Assembly (NCBI GenBank): GCA_026169815.1
Contig: JAPFDT010000025.1
Location: 265,372 to 329,371, forward strand
Direction of reading: 5' to 3'
DNA length: 64,000 nucleotides
DNA from: Pseudogracilibacillus sp.
Lineage (GTDB): Bacteria; Bacillota; Bacilli; Bacillales; Amphibacillaceae
In this document: positions 45,095-53,603 of the stretch, in pieces
How positions within the stretch are numbered: the stretch's first letter is position 1
How the letters are laid out: each line of letters starts with the position of its first letter
Notes under the pieces: generated by a model
Databases searched by the model: none
Seen by the model: the letters and a program-made list of their open reading frames with translations, nothing else
What the model was told of the DNA's origin: nothing
Position numbers and translations under genes: made by a program

Positions 45095-45670
45095 ATGAAG
45101 AATGGTTCATTGAAAGGTATTGTAGAAGGGTTATTGTTTGCTAGTGGAGATGAAGGTATAACGGTAAAACAATTAGCAAACGTATTAGAAGTTACTAATG
45201 ATAAAGTACTTCACTTAATTGAGGAATTGAAATTTGATTATGAAGATAATCATCGTGGTATAACGATTATTCAATCAAATGAAGTCTATCATTTAACGAC
45301 TAAACCAGAGCATAATGAGTATTATAAAAAAATGATGGATAATCCTCGTGCAACGAGAATGTCACAAGCGACGTTAGAAACATTAGCAATCATTGCTTAT
45401 AAGCAGCCGATTACTCGCGTTGAAATAGAAGAAATTCGAGGTGTAAACAGTGATTACGCTGTACAAACATTAGTAGCACGCTCTCTTATTGAAAGTGTTG
45501 GTAGAAAAGAAAGTATCGGACGTCCGGTATTATTTGGTACAACGACAGATTTCTTAGTTTATTTTGGTTTATCTTCATTGGAAGATTTACCGAATTTACC
45601 TGACCATATTGATGAAGCACTTGTTGAAGAAGAAGCGGATTTATTTTTACCTATAGAAGAAGAAAAATAA
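45095..45670 (+). CDS. scpB: Segregation and condensation protein B
   Basis: 191 residues, tandem winged-helix protein (GIVEGLLFASGDEGITVKQL, then ATLETLAIIAYKQPITRVEIEEIRG and GRPVLFGTT). It dimerises and binds ScpA in the SMC complex. The acidic tail (EEEADLFLPIEEEK) is usual. No terminator is visible before dacB, so readthrough into dacB is possible. Confidence 0.96.
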   Translation: MKNGSLKGIVEGLLFASGDEGITVKQLANVLEVTNDKVLHLIEELKFDYEDNHRGITIIQSNEVYHLTTKPEHNEYYKKMMDNPRATRMSQATLETLAIIAYKQPITRVEIEEIRGVNSDYAVQTLVARSLIESVGRKESIGRPVLFGTTTDFLVYFGLSSLEDLPNLPDHIDEALVEEEADLFLPIEEEK

Positions 45671-45672
45671 TT

Positions 45673-45701
45673 TCATAACTGTTTTTTTCCACGCATAAGA
45701 T
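45673..45701 (+). promoter_or_regulatory. SigE-like promoter of dacB
   Basis: TCATAAC (45673-45679), 14 bp, CATAAGAT (45694-45701), compared with SigE KMATATT - 14/15 - CATACA-T. dacB-spmA-spmB is SigE-dependent in B. subtilis. Confidence 0.45.
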
Positions 45702-45739
45702 GAACTATAACCTTTTTAAAGGAGCGTTATCTTATGCGT
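45691..45739 (+). repeat. Perfect 11-bp inverted repeat enclosing dacB RBS and start codon
   Basis: ACGCATAAGAT (45691-45701) and ATCTTATGCGT (45729-45739). The right arm contains the dacB ATG, the loop contains AAAGGAG, and the left arm is the -10 element of the SigE-like promoter. Confidence 0.7.
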
Positions 45740-46846
45740 GTTTTTTTACAATTATTTATTGTTATATTACTTTGTCTTATTTTCCAATTTGTATTGTTTG
45801 GACAAACTGTGATAGCAAAAGCAGAACCAACACCTTCTGCCGAACGTTATATTTTAATGGACGAAACAACTGGCAGAGTTTTATTAGAGAAAAATGCGCA
45901 TGAACGCGTGTCAATTGCAAGTATAACGAAGCTTATGACCGCTGTAGTAGCTTTACAGTACGGTAACATGGATGACCGAATTAAAGTAAGTGAAGAAGCA
46001 TTGCAAACGAGTGGTTCGTCTATTTATTTAGAAAAAGGAGACGAGTTAACCTTAGAAGATTTACTCTATGGTTTAATGTTACGTTCTGGAAATGACGCAG
46101 CAAAAGTTATCGCTGAACATATTGGTGGAAGTGAGGAAGGTTTTGTTTATTTAATGAATGAAACGGCTGCTTATATAGGGATGACAGATAGTCATTTTAT
46201 GAATCCCCATGGATTAGATGAGGACAATCATTATAGTTCTGCTCATGATGTAGCGATATTAATGCAGTATGCGATGCAAGATGATTTATTTCGGGAAATA
46301 TCTAGTACAAAGTCATATCATTCTAAACAAAGAACCTATCCATGGAAAAACAAGAATAAATTATTAACTGAGAAATATTCATATACAACAGGTGGAAAAA
46401 CAGGATTTACGAATCAAGCAGGACGTACATTAGTTACAACAGCTGAAAAAAGCAATATGAAGTTTATTACTGTAACATTAGATGCACCAGATGACTGGAA
46501 TGATCATATTAGTTTATATAATTGGGGTTTTGATTTGTTTTCACTTGTACAAGTAGAAAAAGCAGGCATCCGTGATTTTGATACAGACGAAGGAATTGTG
46601 TCAGGTCAAGTCCCTTATGATGTAAAATTACTGTTACGGCATGAAGAACAAGATTTTTTGAAAAATAATATTACATTATATCGACAAGCAAAAGATAATA
46701 AACTCGGTGTAATGTCTTATTATGTAGCTGACGAGGAGTCACTATTAGATGTACCTATCTATCAAACAGTGTCAGAGGAACAAACAGTAATAGAAAAGTG
46801 GCAGCAATGGTTAACAACACTATTTGTAGTTGATAAAGATGATTAA
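45734..46846 (+). CDS. dacB: D-alanyl-D-alanine carboxypeptidase DacB (spore cortex)
   Basis: 370 residues with a signal peptide (about 1-30). Active-site motifs are SITK (Ser about 63), SGN (RSGNDAA) and KTG (GGKTGFT). In B. subtilis DacB (PBP5*) regulates cross-linking of cortex peptidoglycan and is co-transcribed with spmA and spmB, as here (spmA ATG overlaps its stop by 8 bp). The start at ATG 45734 follows AAAGGAG. A perfect inverted repeat hides this start if transcription comes from scpB. Confidence 0.92.
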   Translation: MRVFLQLFIVILLCLIFQFVLFGQTVIAKAEPTPSAERYILMDETTGRVLLEKNAHERVSIASITKLMTAVVALQYGNMDDRIKVSEEALQTSGSSIYLEKGDELTLEDLLYGLMLRSGNDAAKVIAEHIGGSEEGFVYLMNETAAYIGMTDSHFMNPHGLDEDNHYSSAHDVAILMQYAMQDDLFREISSTKSYHSKQRTYPWKNKNKLLTEKYSYTTGGKTGFTNQAGRTLVTTAEKSNMKFITVTLDAPDDWNDHISLYNWGFDLFSLVQVEKAGIRDFDTDEGIVSGQVPYDVKLLLRHEEQDFLKNNITLYRQAKDNKLGVMSYYVADEESLLDVPIYQTVSEEQTVIEKWQQWLTTLFVVDKDD

Positions 46847-47417
46847 TTTAATCTGGGCGTGTATGGCAATGATAGGAATTATTTATGCGATGTTTAATGG
46901 TACGATGGAAGAGGTTAATCAAGCATTATTTGAAAGTGCAAATGAAGCAGTGACGATAACTATTGGCTTAGTTAGTATGCTTATATTTTGGCTAGGCTTT
47001 ATGAAAATTGCTGTAGAAGCAGGAATATTACGGATCTTTAGTAAGTTGTTTGAACCAATTATAATTAAATTATTTCCAGAGATACCTAAAGGACATTTAG
47101 CCATTCAATATATATTATCTAATATTACTGCCAATATTTTTGGCTTAGGTAATGCCGCGACTCCTATGGGAATTAAGGCAATGGAAGAAATGAAACAGCT
47201 AAGTGGTTCAACTACAGCCTCCAGGTCGATGATTACCTTTTTAGCGTTAAATACTTCTGGTTTAACGATAGTTCCTACAACAGTTATTGCCATTCGTATT
47301 CAGTATAATGCAGTTTCGCCTACAGAGATTGTAGGAACGACGATTATTGCAACATGTATTTCAACACTCGCTGCTATTTTATTAGATCGAATCTTTTATA
47401 TGCGTTCAAAAATGTAA
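46839..47417 (+). CDS. spmA: Spore maturation protein A
   Basis: 192 residues from ATG 46839 (MINLIW, aligned with B. subtilis SpmA); an in-frame TTG at 46830 is the alternative. Membrane protein with the nucleoside-transporter-like block ILSNITANIFGLGNAATPMGIKAM and SRSMITFLALNTSGLTIVPTTVIA. With SpmB it is needed for spore core dehydration. It overlaps dacB by 8 bp; spmB follows after 14 bp. Confidence 0.93.
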   Translation: MINLIWACMAMIGIIYAMFNGTMEEVNQALFESANEAVTITIGLVSMLIFWLGFMKIAVEAGILRIFSKLFEPIIIKLFPEIPKGHLAIQYILSNITANIFGLGNAATPMGIKAMEEMKQLSGSTTASRSMITFLALNTSGLTIVPTTVIAIRIQYNAVSPTEIVGTTIIATCISTLAAILLDRIFYMRSKM

Positions 47418-47431
47418 CAAAGGAGGAAATG

Positions 47432-47965
47432 ATGTATTATTACATTACCTTAATTAGTACATGGATGATTCCGATGTTCATTTTAGTTACGTTATTACTT
47501 GCTTCTTGGCGTAAAGTTCCAACATATGAGTTGTTTGTTGAAGGAGGTAAGGAAGGCATAAATATCGCCCTTTCCCTACTTCCATTTCTATTAGGAATGA
47601 TTGTTTCTATTGCAATATTACGAAGTTCAGGTGCAATAGATGCATTTGTAAGTTTGTTAAACCCGATACTAGTTAAAATAGGTGTACCTTCAGAAATTAT
47701 TCCTTTAGCGATTATTCGACCAATCTCAGGGACAGCGGCATTAGCGATGACAGCAGAATTAACCCAAACGTTTGGAGCAGATTCATATATTGGTCGATTG
47801 GCTGCAACTATGCAAGGTAGTACGGATACAACACTATATATTTTAACCGTTTATTTTGGAGCAGTAGGGATTAAGAATATGCGCTATGCACTGAAAGTTG
47901 GACTGTTAGCAGATTTAGTTAGCATCATATCTGCTCTCTTAATTGTATATATTGTGTTTGGATAA
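47432..47965 (+). CDS. spmB: Spore maturation protein B
   Basis: 177 residues from ATG 47432 (SD AAAGGAGG); upstream frame to 47354 lies inside spmA and has no SD. Membrane protein with FVEGGKEGINIALSLLPFLLGM and RPISGTAALAMTAEL. It acts with SpmA in spore dehydration. A strong terminator ends the dacB-spmA-spmB operon, starting within the last codon. Confidence 0.93.
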   Translation: MYYYITLISTWMIPMFILVTLLLASWRKVPTYELFVEGGKEGINIALSLLPFLLGMIVSIAILRSSGAIDAFVSLLNPILVKIGVPSEIIPLAIIRPISGTAALAMTAELTQTFGADSYIGRLAATMQGSTDTTLYILTVYFGAVGIKNMRYALKVGLLADLVSIISALLIVYIVFG

Positions 47966-47995
47966 AGTGTTTACAAACGTAAACACTTTATTTGT
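47963..47995 (+). terminator. Terminator after spmB
   Basis: Perfect AAAGTGTTTAC / GTAAACACTTT with a 4-nt loop, then a T-rich stretch. Confidence 0.9.
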
Positions 47996-48091
47996 TGTTT
48001 TTAAGTATGCTATCATTAGTGAATGAATCAACTGTTTTAAAATGACAAAATAAGTCATTTATAAATAATGACAAAGGAATATGGTGATAGG

Positions 48092-48835
48092 ATGTCGATT
48101 AATGAAGAAAGACTACAAAAGGTGATTGCTCAAAGTGGACTTACATCTCGTAGAAAGGCAGAGCAATTAATTGTAGATGGTCGTGTTATGGTCAACCAAG
48201 AGACAGTGACTACTTTAGGAACGAAAGTATCTTCTAAAGATGAAGTCGCTGTAGATGGTGTGCCATTAGATAAAGAACAATTAGTTTATTATGTTTTATA
48301 TAAGCCTCGTGAATATATATCATCTGTATCTGATGATAAGGATCGAGATACAGTTATTGATTTAATGGATCATGTTCCTGAGCGTATTTTTCCAGTTGGT
48401 CGTTTAGACTACCATACTTCAGGTATATTACTGTTAACAAATGATGGGGACTTTGCTAACGTGCTCATGCATCCGAAGTATGAATTAGAAAAAGTGTACA
48501 TCGTAAAAGTAAAAGGCACTGCGAGAAAAGAGAAGTTACAACAATTGTACCAAGGTGTTACAGATGATGGGGAACTTTTAAAAGCAGTAAATGTTAAAGT
48601 GAAATCAGTTGATCGTAAAGCACAAACATCGATCATTGAAGTGACTTTACATGAAGGGAAAAACCGTCATATTCGTAGAATGATGGAACAAATTGGACAT
48701 CCAGTAATGAAAATTAAACGGGAAAAATATGGACACATTAATTTACATGGATTACGTCCAGGACAATCAAGAGAATTAACTCGTCAGGAAATTCATCAAT
48801 TAAAATCATTATCTAACAAAAATGTTAAAGAATAG
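48092..48835 (+). CDS. rluB: Ribosomal large subunit pseudouridine synthase B
   Basis: About 247 residues from ATG 48092 (an in-frame ATG at 48068 is possible). An N-terminal S4 domain (LQKVIAQSGLTSRRKAEQLIVDGRV) precedes the RsuA-family catalytic motif VGRLDYHTSGILLLTNDG, whose Asp is the nucleophile. RluB modifies the 2600-region helix of 23S rRNA. It stands between the spm operon and the res operon, as ypuL does in B. subtilis. Confidence 0.93.
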   Translation: MSINEERLQKVIAQSGLTSRRKAEQLIVDGRVMVNQETVTTLGTKVSSKDEVAVDGVPLDKEQLVYYVLYKPREYISSVSDDKDRDTVIDLMDHVPERIFPVGRLDYHTSGILLLTNDGDFANVLMHPKYELEKVYIVKVKGTARKEKLQQLYQGVTDDGELLKAVNVKVKSVDRKAQTSIIEVTLHEGKNRHIRRMMEQIGHPVMKIKREKYGHINLHGLRPGQSRELTRQEIHQLKSLSNKNVKE

Positions 48836-48857
48836 ACATATATAAGGACATAAATAA

Positions 48858-48866
48858 TGATATAAT
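48858..48866 (+). promoter_or_regulatory. Possible extended -10 promoter of resA
   Basis: TGATATAAT (TG-N-TATAAT) 21 bp before the resA start; no clear -35. A ResD-dependent promoter would be expected here. Confidence 0.4.
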
Positions 48867-48886
48867 GTTTTTTGGGAGTGAATTAG

Positions 48887-49927
48887 ATGTCTTTAGAAGA
48901 AGCCAAAAAGAAAAAACAAGGAAAAATGAAACAACGATATATATTTAGATCAATCACATTAGCAATATTATTAGGGGCAATAATATTTGCTTTAGTAACT
49001 AACTTAAAAGAAGACAATGAAATATATCGAACAGGGGACGAGGCTCCTGATTTTGAGTTAATGCAAGTAAATAAAAATAATGAAACAGAGTTAATTCGTT
49101 TAAGTGAATTAGAAGGAAAAGGAATTATGTTGAATTTCTGGGCTACTTACTGTGCACCATGTGAAGCTGAAATGCCTTTTATGGAATCTTTGTATCCAGA
49201 GTATGAAGATGAAATTGAAATTGTCGCTGTAAGTTTAGATAATACAGAACTTGTTATTGATAAATTTATCGATAAATATGATTTAACATTTCCTGTTGTT
49301 CATGATTCAAGTAGTGATGTAATGGATTTATACAAAGTCGGTCCAATACCGAGTACTTTTTTCATTAATCCTGAAGGAGAAATTGTTGATACTGTAGCTG
49401 GTGCTCTGACATTAGAAGCATTAGAAGATCATTTTAAAGAAATATTACCAGAAGATAGTGATGTGGAGCATAATACAGAATCAAATGTAGGAGTAGGCGA
49501 CCAAGCTCCAGACTTCGCACTAGAACAAGTAAATGAAAGCATTACAGACAAAGAGCTTCATTTAGAAGATTATGCGGGTAAACCAATTGTACTTAATTTC
49601 TGGGAAACATCATCAGATTTATCACAAGAAGGTTTATCAATAATGGAATCGTTACATAATGAATATGATGATCAAGTTGAAATGATAGCTGTCAACACTG
49701 ATGCAGCGGACATGGAAGTTGACGATATTATTAGTGAAAAAGGATTAAGTTATCCAGTTTTACGCGACCTAGAACAAGAAGTATTGGAGTTGTATGATCG
49801 TACGATTTTACCGAGTACATTCTTTATTAATGCAGAAGGTGAAATAATAGAAGTAATCTCTGGGGAATTAACGGAAGAAACGTTGGAAAAACAGCTCAAA
49901 GAAATGGTAGAAAAAGAAGTAAATTAG
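48887..49927 (+). CDS. resA: ResA-type thiol-disulfide oxidoreductase with a second, cysteine-less domain
   Basis: 346 residues, about twice the length of B. subtilis ResA. An N-terminal membrane anchor (about 20-40) is followed by two thioredoxin/AhpC-like domains. Domain 1 (about 45-190) has the redox motif WATYCAPCEAEM (Cys 89 and 92) and cis-Pro segment GPIPSTFFINPEG. Domain 2 (about 205-345) aligns block by block, but the motif is WETSSDLSQEGL, with both cysteines replaced by Ser, while LPSTFFINAEGE is kept. ResA keeps apocytochrome c cysteines reduced for haem attachment. It starts the resABC cluster, 12 bp before resB. Confidence 0.88.
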   Translation: MSLEEAKKKKQGKMKQRYIFRSITLAILLGAIIFALVTNLKEDNEIYRTGDEAPDFELMQVNKNNETELIRLSELEGKGIMLNFWATYCAPCEAEMPFMESLYPEYEDEIEIVAVSLDNTELVIDKFIDKYDLTFPVVHDSSSDVMDLYKVGPIPSTFFINPEGEIVDTVAGALTLEALEDHFKEILPEDSDVEHNTESNVGVGDQAPDFALEQVNESITDKELHLEDYAGKPIVLNFWETSSDLSQEGLSIMESLHNEYDDQVEMIAVNTDAADMEVDDIISEKGLSYPVLRDLEQEVLELYDRTILPSTFFINAEGEIIEVISGELTEETLEKQLKEMVEKEVN

Positions 49928-49939
49928 TGGGGGATTTAG

Positions 49940-51622
49940 ATGGACAAGATAAAGTGTGAATGTGGGCACGTCAACCCTGAAGGTACTGTCTTATGTGAAT
50001 CTTGTGGAAAACCTGTCGCTGCAAACCAACATATAGATGGAAATGATAAATCAAAACTGTTAAACATGAGATATGAAGGATCAGCTAGACGGTCTCAAAC
50101 ATACAATCGTTCAATAGTAGATAAAACATGGAATTTCTTTTCTTCTGTTAAAGTTGGAGTCATGTTAATTGTTATTGCCTTAATAGCTTCTGGATTAGGA
50201 ACGATTTATCCGCAAGAAATGTATATACCTCAAGAAGCGGAAAATCGTGATCCAGCTGTTTTTTATGAAGATTGGTATGGAATTACAGGAAAAATCTATT
50301 ATCAATTAGGCTTCCATGATTTATATAGTTCATGGTGGTACATGATTGTTATAGCTTTAATAGGAGTTTCGTTAGTTATTTGTAGTATTGACCGTTTTGT
50401 GCCGCTTAGACGTGCATTAAAAATGCAAAAGCCTAAACGTCATAATACGTTTTTAACGAGACAACGCTTATTCAATGAAACAGAAAAAGTATCAAAAGCA
50501 GAAAAAGAAGCTCTTGTAGCAGGTTTACGAAAAAAACGATATAAAATTACAGAAGAAGACGGTAACATATTAGCAGAGAAAAACCGTTTTTCTAGATGGG
50601 GTCCATATGTGAACCATATCGGATTAATCATTATTTTACTTGCTGCACTATTACGGACAACACCTTTACTTTTCTTAGATGATACTGTTTGGGTGCGAGA
50701 AGGAGAAACAAAAGTTATCCCAAGTACTGAGGGAGAATTTTATATCGAAAACGAAAAGTTTGTGGTAGAGGAATATGATTTTAATGATCCGGAAGACGCC
50801 AAATTTAAAGATGCTATCGAGTCAAGAGGTACAACTGTTCACAAAAATTATCAAACAGATGCGATTATTTATGAAGCAAAAGGTAAACAAGTAGCTGGAC
50901 AAGAACCTGAATTAGAAGAGGTTACCAAAGGTTCTATACAAATGAATAAACCGTTAAAGTTTTCAGGTTATACTTTATATCAGTCAAGCTATCAGGAAAA
51001 TGATTTTGCTAATATGACATTTTTTGTTTATAAAACAGATGATGAAGACCGTGAATCATTAGGAGAAATTACGATTGATTTAACGGATCCAAAAGATGAA
51101 TATGAGCTTGATAATGGTATTCGTTTAAAAATTAATAATTATTATGCAGATTATGAATTAGTCAATGGAGAACCTAGAAGTGTGTCAAATTATCCAAGAA
51201 ACCCAGCATTTGTGTTTAATGTTTTCCCCCCTGATTCTGATGAAAGTGAAATATCTTTTGTAGGTATTGGTAAAAACATCGATGCAACAGGCGAGAATGA
51301 ATATAAGCTAGGAATTCAAGGATTTAATATGCTTTATGCGAGTGGCTTAACTGTTCGTCGAGACTATACTTTGCCATTCTTTATTGTTGGTGCAGCAATC
51401 TTTATGATTGGAGTTATTCAAGGAATGTACTGGCAACACCGTAGAATTTGGATAAATCCTCATAATGATGGAATTATATTAGCTGCTCATACGAATAAAA
51501 ATTGGTTTGGAATTAAAAAGGATATTGAATATGCGATTAAAGATACGAATATTCAAATGGTAATTGACCAAGAAGAATTAGAAGAAGAAAAAGAACGAGA
51601 ACGAGAATCTAAGGAGGGCTAA
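49940..51622 (+). CDS. resB: Cytochrome c biogenesis protein ResB
   Basis: 560 residues. A short N-terminal zinc ribbon (CECGHVNPEGTVLCESCG) precedes the membrane core: SSVKVGVMLIVIALIASGLG, YQLGFHDLYSSWWYMIVIALIGVSLVICS, SRWGPYVNHIGLIIILLAALLR. A large extracytoplasmic domain and a last helix before QGMYWQHRRIW follow. With ResC it forms the System II haem exporter/cytochrome c synthetase. SD GGGGG precedes ATG 49940; resC follows after 3 bp. Confidence 0.96.
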   Translation: MDKIKCECGHVNPEGTVLCESCGKPVAANQHIDGNDKSKLLNMRYEGSARRSQTYNRSIVDKTWNFFSSVKVGVMLIVIALIASGLGTIYPQEMYIPQEAENRDPAVFYEDWYGITGKIYYQLGFHDLYSSWWYMIVIALIGVSLVICSIDRFVPLRRALKMQKPKRHNTFLTRQRLFNETEKVSKAEKEALVAGLRKKRYKITEEDGNILAEKNRFSRWGPYVNHIGLIIILLAALLRTTPLLFLDDTVWVREGETKVIPSTEGEFYIENEKFVVEEYDFNDPEDAKFKDAIESRGTTVHKNYQTDAIIYEAKGKQVAGQEPELEEVTKGSIQMNKPLKFSGYTLYQSSYQENDFANMTFFVYKTDDEDRESLGEITIDLTDPKDEYELDNGIRLKINNYYADYELVNGEPRSVSNYPRNPAFVFNVFPPDSDESEISFVGIGKNIDATGENEYKLGIQGFNMLYASGLTVRRDYTLPFFIVGAAIFMIGVIQGMYWQHRRIWINPHNDGIILAAHTNKNWFGIKKDIEYAIKDTNIQMVIDQEELEEEKERERESKEG

Positions 51623-51625
51623 CGA

Positions 51626-52819
51626 ATGGAAAGTTTAACGAGTATAAGTAGTACTGCCTTATATACTGCTTTTGTTTTATACTTAATAGCGACTGGATTT
51701 TTTGGCGCAACAATACGTGATAAAAGAACGACAGATGGCAAAAGTGGTATAACAGGAACGATTGCTATTACATTAACGATTGTAGGGTTTATTGCCCAAC
51801 TAGTATATTTTATCACGAGATGGATTGCTGGAGGACATGCTCCCGTAAGTAACATGTTCGAGTTTGTTACATTTTTAGGCATGAGTCTTGTACTAGCATT
51901 TATCATTATTTACTTTATTTATCGTTTAAGTGTATTAGGATTATTTGCATTACCAATTTCATTATTAATTATTGCTTATGCAAGTATGTTCCCGTCGGAA
52001 GTATCACCACTAGTTCCGTCACTACAGAGTAATTGGTTGTTTATTCACGTTATAACTGTTTCCTTATCACAAGGAGTACTCGCAGTCAGTTTTGTAGCTG
52101 GATTAATTTATTTAATTATTCAAGTGAACCAGAAAGAGCGAACGAAGAAGACAACATGGTTAGAATTTATTTTATTTTCTTTAATTATTGCATTAGGGTT
52201 TGTTATTGTGACAACGACGTTCAATACGATGGATTACGAAGCGACATTTGAACTGGAGGAAAATGGGAATGTAATCGAAAAAACGTATCACCTCCCAGCA
52301 ATAGCTGGACCTAAAGGAGGTACCTTAATATCAGAAGATCGTATGACCCCATTATTTAATGCTCCAGAGTGGATGCAAGGTGAAGATGCGCCACGTAAAT
52401 TTAATACGTTAGTTTGGTCTATTCTTTCAGGTGTTATATTATATGGGCTCATTCGACTTGTTTTACGTAAACGAATTGGAGCATTTATTCAACCATTCCT
52501 GAAAAATATTAGTCCAAATCTAGTTGATGAAATCACTTATCGTGCTGTAGCGATAGGTTTCCCGTTATTTACGCTAGGTGGCTTAATTTTCGCGGCTATT
52601 TGGGCGCAAATAGCATGGGATAGATTCTGGGGTTGGGACCCGAAAGAAGTATGGGCGCTTATTACTTGGTTCTTCTATGCAGCATTTTTACATTTAAGAC
52701 TATCGCGTGGTTGGCATGGAGAAAAATCAGCTTGGCTTGCTGTTATAGGGTTTGCAATTATAATGTTCAATATTATCGTTGTAAACTTAGTTCTTGCAGG
52801 ATTACACTCCTACGCTTAA
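51626..52819 (+). CDS. resC: Cytochrome c biogenesis protein ResC
   Basis: 397 residues, about eight membrane helices. The haem-binding tryptophan-rich motif [20 protein letters not shown] is complete, and conserved His residues occur in [13 protein letters not shown] and [13 protein letters not shown]. It forms the CcsBA-like synthetase with ResB. SD AAGGAGGG lies at the resB end. resD follows after 67 bp. Confidence 0.96.
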   Translation: MESLTSISSTALYTAFVLYLIATGFFGATIRDKRTTDGKSGITGTIAITLTIVGFIAQLVYFITRWIAGGHAPVSNMFEFVTFLGMSLVLAFIIIYFIYRLSVLGLFALPISLLIIAYASMFPSEVSPLVPSLQSNWLFIHVITVSLSQGVLAVSFVAGLIYLIIQVNQKERTKKTTWLEFILFSLIIALGFVIVTTTFNTMDYEATFELEENGNVIEKTYHLPAIAGPKGGTLISEDRMTPLFNAPEWMQGEDAPRKFNTLVWSILSGVILYGLIRLVLRKRIGAFIQPFLKNISPNLVDEITYRAVAIGFPLFTLGGLIFAAIWAQIAWDRFWGWDPKEVWALITWFFYAAFLHLRLSRGWHGEKSAWLAVIGFAIIMFNIIVVNLVLAGLHSYA

Positions 52820-52886
52820 GATAATAGTGTATCCATGACATGTATTTAAGGAATAAAATGTAGATCAATCGAAGGAGGATACTTAC

Positions 52887-53603
52887 GTGGCTGATAGTAA
52901 AAGGGTACTTGTAGTAGATGATGAAGAACGAATTAGAAGATTAATTCGTATGTACTTAGAACGTGATGAGTTGGAAGTAGAAGAAGCTGAAGATGGTGCC
53001 GAAGCTTTAGAGATGGCATTAGAAAACGAATATGATGTAATATTATTAGATATAATGATGCCAGAAATGGACGGTATCGAAGTGTGTGAAAAAATAAGAG
53101 AAAAAAAGAACACACCTATTATTATGTTAACTGCTAAAGGGGAAGAATCTAATCGAGTCCAGGGGTTTGAAGTGGGCGCAGATGATTATATTGTTAAACC
53201 GTTTAGTCCAAGAGAAGTTGTCCTACGAGTGAAAGCAGTACTCAGAAGAACTGGAAACGCCATGGTCGGTAAGAATACTGCACAAACAGGAAATTTAATT
53301 ATTTTTCCTCACTTAACGATAGATTTAGATGCTTATCGCGTCTCATCTGATAACAAAGAAATTGCATTAACACCTAAAGAATATGAGTTATTACTATTTT
53401 TAGCTCAATCACCTGATAAAGTGTATAAACGAGAAGATTTATTAAAAGAAGTATGGCAATATGAATTTTTTGGAGATCTTCGAACAGTCGATACTCATGT
53501 AAAACGATTACGCGAAAAATTATCCGGCGTTTCTAAAGAAGCAGCAAAGATGATTGTAACTGTTTGGGGTATTGGCTATAAATTGGAAGTAGAGGATAGC
53601 TAA
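52887..53603 (+). CDS. resD: Response regulator ResD
   Basis: 238 residues, OmpR/PhoB type. The receiver domain has DDEERI, phospho-acceptor Asp 54 in LLDIMMPE and VKPFSPREV. The C-terminal winged helix contains LTPKEYELLLFLAQSPDKVYKRE and RTVDTHVKRLREKL. It activates genes for aerobic and anaerobic respiration. The start is GTG 52887 after AAGGAGG. resE overlaps its stop. Confidence 0.96.
   Translation: MADSKRVLVVDDEERIRRLIRMYLERDELEVEEAEDGAEALEMALENEYDVILLDIMMPEMDGIEVCEKIREKKNTPIIMLTAKGEESNRVQGFEVGADDYIVKPFSPREVVLRVKAVLRRTGNAMVGKNTAQTGNLIIFPHLTIDLDAYRVSSDNKEIALTPKEYELLLFLAQSPDKVYKREDLLKEVWQYEFFGDLRTVDTHVKRLREKLSGVSKEAAKMIVTVWGIGYKLEVEDS

Noticed and set aside
47354..47431. Longer N-terminus of spmB
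   Set aside because: Overlaps spmA in another frame without SD; ATG 47432 with AAAGGAGG is far better.
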